From contig NZ_JADMJO010000161.1 in assembly GCF_018780385.1 (NCBI RefSeq), forward strand, positions 1 to 37,144: a stretch of DNA of 37,144 nt, in the 5' to 3' direction. The notes under the pieces are model-generated. The model had not been told where the DNA came from and made no database searches. It saw only the letters and a program-made list of their open reading frames with translations. This stretch comes from Hydrogenophaga sp. GTDB taxonomy: Bacteria > Pseudomonadota > Gammaproteobacteria > Burkholderiales > Burkholderiaceae_C. Within the stretch, counting starts at the first letter, position 1; each line of letters starts with the position of its first letter. Positions 15,211 to 23,601 of the stretch are shown here, in pieces. A program made the translations under genes and the position numbers.

Positions 15211-16173
15211 TCAGTCGATACTCGCGCCGGACGACTTCACCACCTGCCCCCACTTGGCGATGTCGGCCTTGAGTTCGGCCGCGAACGCATCGGGGCTGGT
15301 GGGATAGGGTTCGGCGCCTGCCGCAGCAAATTTGTCCTTGATGTCCTTGGACTTGAGGATCTCGTTGATGTCGTGGTTGATCTTGCTCACCACGGCGGCC
15401 GACACCTTGGCCGGCGCGAACAGGCCGAACCAGGGGTTGACATTGAAGTCGCTGAAACCCGACTCGGCGATGGTGGGAATGGTATTGAAGGTGTTCGACC
15501 GCTTGGCGCTGGTCAGCGCGACTGGGTACAGGCTACCACCCCTGATGGCCCCCGCCACCGAAGGCAGGCTGGTGAACACGGTGGTGATTCTGCCCCCCAT
15601 GAGATCTTGCATGGCTGGTGCCGCGCCCCTGTAGGGCACATGCGTCAGCTTCACGCCCGCCGCTGCGTTGAACATTTCGCCCAACAGGTGGTTGACAGAA
15701 CCGTTGCCTGCCGACCCGAAGGTCAGTTGCTGAGATTTGGCGGCATCGATCAAGGCGGGCAAGGTCTTGTAGGTCGAGTCCGACTTGACCACGATCACGA
15801 AGGGCAAGGTGGCCAGCGTGGCCACAGGCGCGAAGTCCTTTTCCGGATCGAACGGCAGGTTCTTGTACAGCGCGCCGTTGATGGCGTGGGTGCCGACGTA
15901 GCTCATCAGCAGCGTGTAGCCGTCGGGGGATGCGGCAGCGACCGCTTCCATGCCGATGTTGCCGCCAGCCCCGGCGCGGTTTTCCACCACCACGGGCTGG
16001 CCCCACTTATCGCTCAGGCTCTGCCCGATGATGCGGGCCAGCGTGTCGGAAGCGCCGCCCGGCGTTTGCGGCACGATCAGCCGCACCGGCCGATTGGGAA
16101 AAGCCTGAGCGGCAGCGCTGGCAGCAAAGCCTGCGGCCGCCAGCGCGGTGATGAGTCGGGTGAATTTGCGCAC
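15211..16173 (-). CDS. Tripartite tricarboxylate transporter (Bug/TctC-type) periplasmic receptor
   Basis: The 320-residue protein has a Sec signal peptide (hydrophobic core to ASAAAQA) followed by the canonical Bug opening FPNRPVRLIVPQTPGGASDTLAR, then VVENRAGAGGNIGMEAVAAASPDGYTLL, PYRGAAPAMQDLMGG and the C-terminal KWGQVVKSSG. These receptors bind carboxylic acids through two water-bridging beta-strand loops. No TctA/TctB membrane genes are nearby, so it is an orphan, as is common in Burkholderiales; it may work with distant TctAB or as a sensor. The start is a GTG at 16173 with AAGGAG 6 bp upstream. It lies between the two copies of the duplicated regulator region, so it probably came in with the rearrangement. 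Confidence 0.92.
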   Translation of the reverse strand: MRKFTRLITALAAAGFAASAAAQAFPNRPVRLIVPQTPGGASDTLARIIGQSLSDKWGQPVVVENRAGAGGNIGMEAVAAASPDGYTLLMSYVGTHAINGALYKNLPFDPEKDFAPVATLATLPFVIVVKSDSTYKTLPALIDAAKSQQLTFGSAGNGSVNHLLGEMFNAAAGVKLTHVPYRGAAPAMQDLMGGRITTVFTSLPSVAGAIRGGSLYPVALTSAKRSNTFNTIPTIAESGFSDFNVNPWFGLFAPAKVSAAVVSKINHDINEILKSKDIKDKFAAAGAEPYPTSPDAFAAELKADIAKWGQVVKSSGASID

Positions 16174-16277
16174 GGTTGTCTCCTTCTGGTTTGGAATCAG
16201 TCAATGCCCAGGATTTCGCACAGTACGCTGCGAACTGCTGGCCACGGGCGCGTCGAAGAACGAGGGCGCCTTGGAGG

Positions 16278-16554
16278 GCCGATGCGCGCGTGGCTGGCCT
16301 GCATTCGCATGTCGCACACCAGGGCCAGTTCGGCGCCACCACCGATCGCGTCGCCGTTCAGATACGCCAGCACCGGAACCGGGCAGGTACGCACCGCGTC
16401 GAGCGCGGCACGCGATTGTTCGGCCATGTCGATCGTCGCGGACGCGTCGCGCACCGAAGACAGCTCGACCAGATCGCCGCCAGCGGCGAAGAATCGCTAT
16501 CCACACGGCACCGCCGGCACGCTCCTCCACGGTGATGTCCTTGCTTGGTTGCAC
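16278..16554 (-). pseudogene. Crotonase-family gene, 5' fragment with internal deletion
   Basis: This is the second copy of the enoyl-CoA-hydratase-family gene at 13281-14060. It retains the start region (codons 1 to about 18) and codons about 61-134, including the oxyanion segment IGGGAELAL, but lacks codons about 19-60 through a 125-bp frameshifting deletion. It also lacks everything after Gly134, where unrelated sequence begins. It cannot make the enzyme. Its upstream region, with both operator-like repeats, is intact, so it may still be transcribed. Confidence 0.88.
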
Positions 16555-16604
16555 GTTGTCTGGTCTCCGTCAGGTTGATACGTGCAGATGCTAAGAACTG
16601 ATAA

Positions 16605-16640
16605 GTTCCATGACAAGAACGAACGTTCGGTATCTTGAAC
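16605..16640. promoter_or_regulatory. Tandem operator-like sites GTTC-N8-GAAC (copy B)
   Basis: The two inverted repeats of copy A recur unchanged at 16605-16620 and 16625-16640, upstream of the intact IclR gene. The presence of both sites here would allow autoregulation. Confidence 0.5.
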
Positions 16641-16733
16641 ATAATGGGACAACGAGAGACAAACCCTGCTGATGGATCCGATTTGTTCAACCGGCCGAAT
16701 TTCGACCACCCGACCAACCTGGAAGGAAGCGCC

Positions 16734-17489
16734 ATGACCGGTGTGAATGTGACGGCGATCGAGCGCGTGATCGACATCTTTGAGGCGTTCCAGACAAACC
16801 AGCGGCCGATGTCGCTGACCGATCTGTCCGAGGCGCTGGGCATTCCCAAGAGCACCTGCCACGCCATCGTCTCGACGCTGATGGCGCGCGGCTACCTGTA
16901 CACGCTCAGCCGCCCGCGGGCGCTCTATCCGACCAAACGCATGTACGACGTGATGCGCGACGTGTTCGCGAAAGACCCCTTCATCGAACACGCCACGCCG
17001 GTGCTGGAGCGGTTGCGCGACGCGACCCGTGAGACCGTGATCCTCGGGAAGCGCCAAGGCGAGTCGGTGATCTACTTGCAGGTGATCGAAGGGCTACACG
17101 CGATCCGCTACACCGCCAAACCCGGCGAGTTCAAGCCGCTGCATTCGAGTTCCATCGGCAAGGCCTTGCTGGGCAGCCTCAAGGAGTCAGAATTGCGCGC
17201 GTGGCTGGAAGGGCGGGAGCTGGCCTTCATCACCTCGGCCACGAAAATCGAGCACGATGCGCTGATCCAGGACGTGCTGGACAGCCGGCGGATCGGCTAC
17301 TTCGTGACGCGCGGCGAGAACGTCAGCGACGTGTGGGCGGTGGCGACCTTCTTCACCATCAACAACGAAACGCTGGCCGTGGCCGTGGCCGGACCCAGGC
17401 ACCGCATCGAAGGCAATGTGGTCGAGTGCGCCAACTTGCTGGTAGCCACGTGCAGCTTCCTGGCACGACAACAACAGGCGCGCATTTAG
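16734..17489 (+). CDS. IclR-family transcriptional regulator, probable controller of the crotonase-mutase operon
   Basis: The 251-residue protein has an N-terminal winged helix-turn-helix domain (about 8-65, with LSEALGIPKSTCHAIVSTLMARGY) and a C-terminal IclR effector domain (about 75-245, with ETVILGKRQGESVIYLQVIEG, HSSSIGKALLG and RIGYFVTRGENVSDVWAVATF). Such proteins bind small aromatic or aliphatic acids and act as repressors or activators. The ATG at 16734 has the SD-like GGAAGGAAG; the frame is also open about 30 codons upstream from an ATG at 16644 without a good SD. A truncated copy lies beside the crotonase operon at 14240, so this gene most likely still regulates that operon from a distance. 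Confidence 0.9.
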   Translation: MTGVNVTAIERVIDIFEAFQTNQRPMSLTDLSEALGIPKSTCHAIVSTLMARGYLYTLSRPRALYPTKRMYDVMRDVFAKDPFIEHATPVLERLRDATRETVILGKRQGESVIYLQVIEGLHAIRYTAKPGEFKPLHSSSIGKALLGSLKESELRAWLEGRELAFITSATKIEHDALIQDVLDSRRIGYFVTRGENVSDVWAVATFFTINNETLAVAVAGPRHRIEGNVVECANLLVATCSFLARQQQARI

Positions 17490-17792
17490 CTGAGTGCCGC
17501 CATCAGGCTCCCGGGCGTTGCCCCGAGTCAAGCTGTGCTTCTCTCGGCCATTCGACAGGCTCCCACACCAATCCGGCAGTCTGACGCTGCCTGTGCGCTG
17601 GTGCTTGGCCGTGGCGCGCGTGAGAAATGGGTCCTTGCTGTTCCCGTCGCGGTGCAGTGGATTTGGCGATAGCGCTGGATTTTCCCTGTCGACCCATTTT
17701 TACAACATCGGGCGGCATTGATGACCGCTTATCACGCACACCCGCCCGGAGTCCTACGTGTTTACCCTGATTTCTCGGAGCGATTGTAGCCG
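17490..17792. other. Intergenic stretch with no recognisable gene
   Basis: About 300 bp between the IclR stop and the predicted promoter of the TRAP-receptor block. Open frames are short and show no family features. No strong terminator was found, although one would be expected here. Confidence 0.45.
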
Positions 17793-17823
17793 TACAATGA
17801 ACAATGTGTTCATCAGATGGACA
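17793..17823 (+). promoter_or_regulatory. Predicted promoter -10 and operator-like inverted repeat upstream of the TRAP-receptor block
   Basis: TACAAT at 17793-17798 resembles a -10 box, but its -35 partner is weak (TTTCTC at 17771, 16 bp away). Just downstream, 17807-17823 reads TGTTCA-TCAGA-TGGACA, an inverted repeat with one mismatch and a 5-nt spacer. The same layout occurs at 27763 and 27809 beside the second IclR gene. A repressor bound here would cover the start point of transcription. Confidence 0.45.
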
Positions 17824-17889
17824 CTCCAGATGACGGCCTGGATCAGTTGCTACTTTCTCGGTACTCACGCCTTCTCCTCAATTCACCAA

Positions 17890-18942
17890 ATGATCAACCG
17901 CAGAACCATCGTTCAGTTGGCAGTAGGGATGGCCTTGGGCGCCCCCTCGCTGACGGGCTTTGCTCAGCAGTCGATCACTTTGCGGTTTCACACTTTCATG
18001 TCTCCCATGTCCAACGTATGGGTCAGCATGAACAAGGTATGGATGGACAAGGTGCAACGGGAATCAGATGGGCGCATCCGGTTTGAGGCGTACCCCGCGA
18101 TGCAGCTTGATGGTGCGCCTGTGCAGCTATACGACCAGGCACGGGATGGCGTGGCTGACATCGTTTGGACACTGACCGGCTATTCACCTGGACGCTTTCC
18201 TTGCAGCGAGGTGTTTGACCTGCCGTTCATGATGACCAACGCCGAGGCTACTTCCAAGGCTTTCTGGGAGTTCATCCAGACAAAAGCGTCCAACGAATAC
18301 AAGGAAGTGCATCCCATTGCAGTGCAGGTTCATGGGCCGGGGATGTTCCACACCCGCGACCGCCCCATCAAGGCTCCGGACGACTTGCGCGGCATGAAGA
18401 TGCGGGGCCCAACCAGACAAATTACGAAGATGCTGGGATACCTCGGCGCCATTCCTGTGGGAATGCCGCTGCCCCAGATTCCCGACGCACTGCAAAAGGG
18501 GCTTCTCGACGGCTGCGTGATCCCTTGGGATGTCGTTCCCTCCGTAAAGGTGCACGAATTGACGAAGTTTCACAGCCAGTTCGATCCAGCAAGTGGCGCG
18601 CTCTACACCACGACATTCGTGACGGCAACAAACAAACGGAAGTACGAGTCCCTGCCGCCAGATGTCCGGAAAGTGCTGGACGCCAACTCGGGCATGACCG
18701 CTTCTGCATCCTTGGGGCGCACCCACCAAGGTGGCGACGACCCTGCCCGCAAGTTGGTGGAGGCACGCGGCAACGTGACCCATAACTTCGGGCAGGTCGA
18801 AGCCCAAGAGTTCAGGCGCGCAGCAAGCCAGGTAGAGGTCGAATGGGTCAAGGACATGGAGAGCCGCGGCTTCGATGGTCGCGATCTGTTGTCAACAGCC
18901 CGGGCCTTGATCGAAAAGCACACAAAAACCACCAAGGCATAA
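17890..18942 (+). CDS. TRAP transporter periplasmic receptor (DctP family), orphan
   Basis: The 350-residue precursor begins INRRTIVQLAVGMALGAPSLTGFAQQ, a signal peptide with two arginines before the hydrophobic core. The mature part has the DctP pattern: ITLRFHTFMSPMSNVW, a D-G-R-I-R-F-type strand, GVADIVWTLTGYSPGRFP, LPFMMTNAEATSKAFWE, RGMKMRGPTRQITKMLGYLGAIPVGMPLPQIPDALQKGLLDG (containing the conserved arginine that pairs with the substrate carboxylate) and WDVVPSVKVHEL. It would bind an organic acid. No DctQ or DctM membrane genes are present. The chosen ATG gives a clean signal peptide but has no strong SD; ATG at 17830 is an alternative. It starts the block that contains vanA and the second LIV system. 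Confidence 0.88.
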   Translation: MINRRTIVQLAVGMALGAPSLTGFAQQSITLRFHTFMSPMSNVWVSMNKVWMDKVQRESDGRIRFEAYPAMQLDGAPVQLYDQARDGVADIVWTLTGYSPGRFPCSEVFDLPFMMTNAEATSKAFWEFIQTKASNEYKEVHPIAVQVHGPGMFHTRDRPIKAPDDLRGMKMRGPTRQITKMLGYLGAIPVGMPLPQIPDALQKGLLDGCVIPWDVVPSVKVHELTKFHSQFDPASGALYTTTFVTATNKRKYESLPPDVRKVLDANSGMTASASLGRTHQGGDDPARKLVEARGNVTHNFGQVEAQEFRRAASQVEVEWVKDMESRGFDGRDLLSTARALIEKHTKTTKA

Positions 18943-18951
18943 AGACACTCC

Positions 18952-19734
18952 ATGAATCAACTTCCCAAAGAAAACACCCCGCGGCTGGCCAACCGGGTTG
19001 CGATCGTGACCGGCGCGGCGCAAGGTATCGGAGAGACATACGCGCGTGCATTGGCTCAAGAAGGTGCCTCCGTGGTCTGTGCCGATGTGCTGGACGCCAC
19101 CGGGGTGGTCAACCAGATCATTGAGAAGGGTGGCCGGGCGGTGTTTGTCCACACCGACGTGACGTCCCGCGAATCGGTGGAGAAGATGGTTGGGTCCGCA
19201 CTTCAGGCGTTCGGCCGCATTGACGTGCTGGTCAACAACGCCGCAATTTTCGGCAACCTTGCCCTCAAGCCGTTCGAGCAGATCGAGTCGGCCGAGTGGG
19301 ACAAGGTGATGTCCGTCAACGTGCGCGGCTCCTTCGAGTGCGCCAGAGCGGTCAGCCCCGTGATGCGTCAGCAGCGCTACGGCAAGATCATCAACATCGC
19401 CTCCGGCACGGTTTTCAAGGGCACGCCGCTCTTCCTGCACTACGTCACCTCCAAGGGCGCCGTGGTGGCGATGGCGCGCTGTCTGGCGCGTGAATTGGGT
19501 AACGACAATATCTGCGTCAATACACTGGCGCCGGGCCTGACCCTGAGCGCCAATGTCAGCGCAAATCCCGACTGGCAAGGCTCAATCGCTTCAGGCATCG
19601 TTTCGTCCCGCTGCATCAAGCGTGATCAGGTACCCGACGACCTGACCGGCACCTTGATCTACCTCGCCAGCGCCGACAGTGACTTTGTCACCGGTCAGGT
19701 GATTGTGGTTGATGGCGGATCGGTCACACATTGA
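18952..19734 (+). CDS. Short-chain dehydrogenase/reductase (SDR)
   Basis: The 260-residue classical SDR has the glycine motif TGAAQGIG at 20-27, NNAA at 95-98 (instead of the more common NNAG), catalytic Ser151, Tyr164 and Lys168, and the C-terminal VVDGGSVTH. Asp45 at the end of the second strand suggests NAD preference. It lies 9 bp after the TRAP receptor and 8 bp before the aldehyde dehydrogenase gene, so it could oxidise an aryl or alkyl alcohol to the aldehyde used next. The specific substrate is not visible. The SD is weak; translation may depend on coupling. Confidence 0.9.
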   Translation: MNQLPKENTPRLANRVAIVTGAAQGIGETYARALAQEGASVVCADVLDATGVVNQIIEKGGRAVFVHTDVTSRESVEKMVGSALQAFGRIDVLVNNAAIFGNLALKPFEQIESAEWDKVMSVNVRGSFECARAVSPVMRQQRYGKIINIASGTVFKGTPLFLHYVTSKGAVVAMARCLARELGNDNICVNTLAPGLTLSANVSANPDWQGSIASGIVSSRCIKRDQVPDDLTGTLIYLASADSDFVTGQVIVVDGGSVTH

Positions 19735-19742
19735 GCACTCCT

Positions 19743-21209
19743 ATGCACGCCACAGCAGAACTCTTGATCGATGGCCGGTGGATGCCCGCCAGCCAGGGCC
19801 TCGAAGTGCCCAGCCTGGACCCGGCCAACGGCAGCCAGATCGGTTGCTTCAGCGCTGCCACCCGGGCAGACGCGGAGGCGGCCATTTCGGCTGCACGCAG
19901 AGCCTTTGAAAAGCCCACGTGGGCCCAGTCGCCGCGGCTGCGGCAGAACGTGATGAACGAATGGGCCAGCCGGCTAGAGCACAAGGCTGAAGCACTGGCC
20001 CAACTGCTAACGCAAGAGAATGGCAAGGTGATCGCGCAATCGCGGAGTGAGCTGATGGGAGCCATCTCGGAGATCCGTTACTACGCGGGTCTGGCCCGGC
20101 ACATACCAGGCCACGTGCTCGAGGTGGAACCCGGCGTGTTTTCCACGATGCTGAAAGAGCCGGCCGGCGTCGCCGGCATCATCGTCCCTTGGAACGCTCC
20201 CGTGATCCTGCTTATCCGGTCGATCACCCCCGCGTTGGCCGCTGGCTGTACTTGCGTGGTCAAGCCTGCACCGCAGTCCGCGCTCATCACCGCTGCGGTG
20301 ATCAGGGAACTGGCCGACGTGACTGGACTGCCGCCCGGTGTGGTGAACCTGGTGAGTGAGCAAGGCCACGACGTGGCTCAGTTGCTCACCACCTCGCCAG
20401 AGGTGGATGTGGTCAGCTTCACGGGCTCCAACCTGACGGGGCAGCGCATCATGGCCGCCGCTGCTCCCACTATGAAGAAACTGTCGCTCGAACTGGGTGG
20501 CAAGTCATGCTGCCTGGTTTTTGAAGATGCCGATATCGACCACATCGCGCCTCAACTGGCTGCCGCTGCGACGGTCATCTCTGGTCAGCAATGCACGGCG
20601 GCGCGCCGGGTGTTGGTTCACGCGTCGCGCTATGAGGCGATGAAAAAAGCGCTGGCCAATGCTCTGGCGGCAATCAAAGTGGCTCCCGGAAATACCCCGG
20701 GCGCCCAGATGGGTCCCTTGATCGATCTCTCTACCACCGAGTTGGTGCATCGTCGCATCGAGCAGGCGATGGACGACGCAGACGAAGTGATCCTGCGCGG
20801 TCAGCGTCTCGGCGGAAACCTGCGGCTTGGCGGGTTTGTCTCGCCCACCTTGGTCGCGCACCGGGATGCCAGTGCATCTTTTGTCCAAGAGGAGATTTTC
20901 GGCCCCTTGGTCGTGCTGGAAAAGTTTGAAACCGAAACCGAAGCGGTGGCGCGGGCCAATCACACCGAGTTCGGCTTGTCCGCGAGTGTCTGGACCGAGC
21001 AGGGCGCGCGCGCCTGGCGTATCGCTCGAGCGCTGCGCAACGGCACTGTTTGGATCAACGACCACAACAAGCTGTGCGCTGAAGCGGAGACCGGCGGCTA
21101 TCGCCGCAGTGGCTTGGGCCGTCTCCACGGCTTTGACGCGTTGATCGATTTCACCGAGATCAAACACATCTATCAGAACGTAGGTGTGCTTGAGCCACCC
21201 AAGGGCTGA
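19743..21209 (+). CDS. NAD(P)-dependent aldehyde dehydrogenase, possibly aromatic aldehyde
   Basis: The 488-residue ALDH has IIVPWNAP with Asn151, LELGGKSCC with general base Glu250, and SGQQCTAARR with nucleophile Cys284. The ending GGYRRSGLGRLHG is typical. The directly following VanA-like O-demethylase gene suggests that it makes an aromatic acid such as vanillate from its aldehyde, although this is inference from context. The ATG at 19743 gives a normal N-terminus (ATAELLIDGRWM); a TTG at 19731 overlapping the SDR stop is an alternative, and neither has a clear SD. Confidence 0.9.
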   Translation: MHATAELLIDGRWMPASQGLEVPSLDPANGSQIGCFSAATRADAEAAISAARRAFEKPTWAQSPRLRQNVMNEWASRLEHKAEALAQLLTQENGKVIAQSRSELMGAISEIRYYAGLARHIPGHVLEVEPGVFSTMLKEPAGVAGIIVPWNAPVILLIRSITPALAAGCTCVVKPAPQSALITAAVIRELADVTGLPPGVVNLVSEQGHDVAQLLTTSPEVDVVSFTGSNLTGQRIMAAAAPTMKKLSLELGGKSCCLVFEDADIDHIAPQLAAAATVISGQQCTAARRVLVHASRYEAMKKALANALAAIKVAPGNTPGAQMGPLIDLSTTELVHRRIEQAMDDADEVILRGQRLGGNLRLGGFVSPTLVAHRDASASFVQEEIFGPLVVLEKFETETEAVARANHTEFGLSASVWTEQGARAWRIARALRNGTVWINDHNKLCAEAETGGYRRSGLGRLHGFDALIDFTEIKHIYQNVGVLEPPKG

Positions 21210-21257
21210 CCCCACAAGCCTGCCCGAATCCTTAGAACTTATAGGAGAGAACGAATC

Positions 21258-22292
21258 ATGTTTCCCAAAAACACGTGGTATGTAGGCGCTACGCCCAGCG
21301 AACTCGATGGAAAGCCCCTTGGCCGCAAGATTTGCGGCGAGTCCATCGTGTTTTTCCGTGGCCCCGACAACAAGGTGGCCGCTGTCGAAGACTTTTGCCC
21401 CCACCGCGGTGCTCCGTTGTCGCTGGGCAAGGTTGAAAACGGCAAACTGGTTTGTGGCTACCACGGTCTGGAAATGGGTTGCGATGGCAAGACGGTTGCC
21501 ATGCCATGCCAACGCGTGGGCGGCTTCCCCGCCGTGCGGACGTATCCCGTAGTGGAGCGCTACGGGTTCATCTGGGTCTGGCCTGGCGATGCGCAAGAGG
21601 CCGACCCCTCCAAGATCCACCATCTGGCCTGGGCCGATGACCCCGAGTGGGCCTACAGCGGTGGGCTGTACCACGTCAAATGCGATTACCGGCTCATGAT
21701 CGACAACCTCATGGACCTGACTCACGAGACTTACTTGCACCCGAACTCAATTGGTCAAAAGGAAATCGATGAGTCGCCGCCCAAGACGCGGATGGATGGA
21801 GACTGCGCCATCACCGAGCGTTACATGGAGGGCATCATGGCGCCGCCATTCTGGCGTGCGGGCTTGCGCGGAAACAACCTGGCCGACGATGTTCCAGTGG
21901 ACCGGTGGCAAATCTGCCGCTTCTATCCGCCAAGCCATGTGCTGATCGATGTGGGTGTGGCGCACGCGGGCAAGGGCGGCTTCAATGCAGACCCCAAGGT
22001 CAAAGCCTCCAGCACAGTCATCGACTTCATCACACCTGAAACCGAGTCCTCGACCTGGTACTTCTGGGGCATGGCCAGGAACTTCAATGCGCAGGACCAG
22101 GCGTTGAGCGAGCAGATCCGCACCAGCCTGAGCAAGGTTTTCTCCGAGGACCTCCAGATGCTGGAGATGCAGCAGCAGAACCTGGAGCGCAACGCCGGGC
22201 GCAAGCTACTGAGCCTGAACATCGATGGCGGTGGCGTGCAAGCCCGCCGCATCATCGATCGGTTGCTGGTTGCGGAAAAATCCGCTACCTGA
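21258..22292 (+). CDS. vanA: VanA-like Rieske non-haem iron oxygenase (vanillate O-demethylase oxygenase type)
   Basis: The 344-residue protein closely follows VanA as I remember it: opening MFPKNTWYVG, DFCPHRGAPLSLG, CGYHGLEMGCDGKT, and RLMIDNLMDLTHETYLH. The Rieske [2Fe-2S] ligands are Cys47/His49 and Cys66/His69. The mononuclear iron triad is Asp153/His156/His161. VanA splits the methyl ether of vanillate to give protocatechuate and formaldehyde, using electrons from a VanB reductase. No reductase is adjacent; the only candidate in the window is at 31005-31976. A good SD (AGGAGAG) precedes the ATG. The exact methoxy-aromatic (vanillate, veratrate, isovanillate, 3-methoxybenzoate) cannot be fixed from sequence. 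Confidence 0.85.
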   Translation: MFPKNTWYVGATPSELDGKPLGRKICGESIVFFRGPDNKVAAVEDFCPHRGAPLSLGKVENGKLVCGYHGLEMGCDGKTVAMPCQRVGGFPAVRTYPVVERYGFIWVWPGDAQEADPSKIHHLAWADDPEWAYSGGLYHVKCDYRLMIDNLMDLTHETYLHPNSIGQKEIDESPPKTRMDGDCAITERYMEGIMAPPFWRAGLRGNNLADDVPVDRWQICRFYPPSHVLIDVGVAHAGKGGFNADPKVKASSTVIDFITPETESSTWYFWGMARNFNAQDQALSEQIRTSLSKVFSEDLQMLEMQQQNLERNAGRKLLSLNIDGGGVQARRIIDRLLVAEKSAT

Positions 22293-22326
22293 TGTTTTCC
22301 CGATCCCACCACAACAGGAGACACAG

Positions 22327-23514
22327 ATGAAATCAAGGCGCTTTGTTTTGACACGAGGAGCCGCGCTGATCGGCGCGGCCTCCAGCGGCATTTTGTTGCC
22401 CCGGTGGGCGCAGGCGCAAGCCAGCAATCTGCGGGTTGGCCTGATGCTGCCGTTCACAGGTACCTTTGCCCAGCCCGGTATCGCCGTCGAAAACGGCTTC
22501 CGGCTGGCGCTGGCGCAAAACGGCGGCAAGTTCGGTGGCCGCGAGGTGGAGTTCTTCAAGGTCGATGACGAATCCAATCCGGCCAAGGGCATCGAGAACG
22601 CGACCCGCCTGGTAATGCGTGACAAGGTCGACGTGCTGGTGGGTTCGGTGCACTCGGGCGTGCAGATGGGCATTCACAAGGTCGCACGCGATACAGGAGT
22701 TCTCAACATCATTCCCAATGCCGGCGTGCACGTGGCCACCCGGGCCCAGTGTGCGCCCAATGTGTTTCGAACCAGCTTCACCAACGCCCAGCCTACCCTG
22801 GCTTTGGGCAAGGCCATGGTCGACCGAGGCCACAAGAAGGCGGTGTGGATCACCTGGAACTACGCCGCAGGCGACGAGGCCTTTGAGGGTTTCGAAAAGA
22901 GCTACACCGAAGCCGGTGGCACCATCATCAAGAAGCTCGGCCTGCCCTTTCCCAACGTGGAGTTTCAGTCGCTGTTGACCGAGATTGCGTCTTACAAGCC
23001 CGACGCCGTGGCCTGCTTCTTCGCCGGTGGCGGTGCAGCCAAGTTCCTGCGCGACTACGCTGCGGCCGGCCTGAACAAGACGATCCCACTGTACGGCTCG
23101 GGCTTCCTGACCGAGGGCGTGCTCGATGCAGCAGGCGAAGCTGCCGAGGGCGTTCTCACCACGCTGCACTACAGCGACTCGCTGGATATCCCGCGCAACA
23201 AGCAGTTCCGCCTCGACTATGTAAAGGCGTTCAAGGCGCAGCCCGATGTGTATGCCGTTCAGGGATACGACGCGGGCTTGCTGCTCGTCAAGGGTGCCAA
23301 CGCAGTCAAAGGCGACTTGTCGAACAAACCGGCACTGTACGCAGCGCTGGAAGGCGCCACCATCGACAGTCCGCGCGGGAAATGGACCATGAGCAAGGCC
23401 CACAACCCGATCCAGGACATCTACCTGCGCCAGGTGGTCAACAAGGACAACAAGGTGATCGGCATTGCTCAGAAGGCTGTGGCCGATCCCGCCACGGGTT
23501 GCCGCATGGGTTGA
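22327..23514 (+). CDS. LIV-type ABC transporter periplasmic substrate-binding protein (second system)
   Basis: The 395-residue precursor has a signal peptide with a twin-arginine-like motif (KSRRFVLTRG), followed by a hydrophobic stretch to WAQAQA; this suggests possible Tat export of a folded receptor. The mature part opens LRVGLMLPFTGTFAQPG and contains DESNPAKGIENATRLV, DVLVGSVHSGV and YAVQGYDAGLLL, typical of LivK-like receptors for aromatic or other organic acids. AGGAG precedes the ATG. It follows vanA by 34 bp and precedes livH after a terminator-like hairpin, so it is the receptor of the LivHMGF set downstream and probably brings in the VanA substrate or a precursor. Confidence 0.9.
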   Translation: MKSRRFVLTRGAALIGAASSGILLPRWAQAQASNLRVGLMLPFTGTFAQPGIAVENGFRLALAQNGGKFGGREVEFFKVDDESNPAKGIENATRLVMRDKVDVLVGSVHSGVQMGIHKVARDTGVLNIIPNAGVHVATRAQCAPNVFRTSFTNAQPTLALGKAMVDRGHKKAVWITWNYAAGDEAFEGFEKSYTEAGGTIIKKLGLPFPNVEFQSLLTEIASYKPDAVACFFAGGGAAKFLRDYAAAGLNKTIPLYGSGFLTEGVLDAAGEAAEGVLTTLHYSDSLDIPRNKQFRLDYVKAFKAQPDVYAVQGYDAGLLLVKGANAVKGDLSNKPALYAALEGATIDSPRGKWTMSKAHNPIQDIYLRQVVNKDNKVIGIAQKAVADPATGCRMG

Positions 23515-23539
23515 GTCTTTCGCGCCCCGGTTGTCCTCC

Positions 23540-23580
23540 AGCGGCGGAGTTCGTCCAAAAGATGTTCCGCCGCTTTTCTT
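23540..23580 (+). terminator. Hairpin with T-rich tail after the second LIV receptor; likely attenuator
   Basis: AGCGGCGGA (23540-23548) pairs perfectly with TCCGCCGCT (23566-23574) across a 17-nt loop, followed by TTTTCTT. It lies between the receptor stop and the livH start in an otherwise continuous block. Partial termination would give more receptor than permease mRNA, the same layout as at 7750-7784. Confidence 0.65.
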
Positions 23581-23601
23581 CGTCCTTTTGTTCCTTAGCT
23601 C

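Larger units (their letters stand above)
16278..16894. repeat. Direct repeat, copy B, with a 125-bp internal deletion
   Basis: 16278-16498 matches 13659-13879 and 16499-16894 matches 14005-14400 in direct orientation. The missing 125 bp is not a multiple of three and frameshifts the crotonase copy. Differences between copies are scattered single bases. Copy B continues into the intact IclR gene. Recombination between copies A and B would delete the intervening Bug receptor and IS remnant. Confidence 0.9.

Noticed and set aside
17784..17797. Palindrome TTGTA-GCCG-TACAA as a separate operator
   Set aside because: Only 5-bp arms, no second copy in the window, and it overlaps the likely -10 box; it may be chance.
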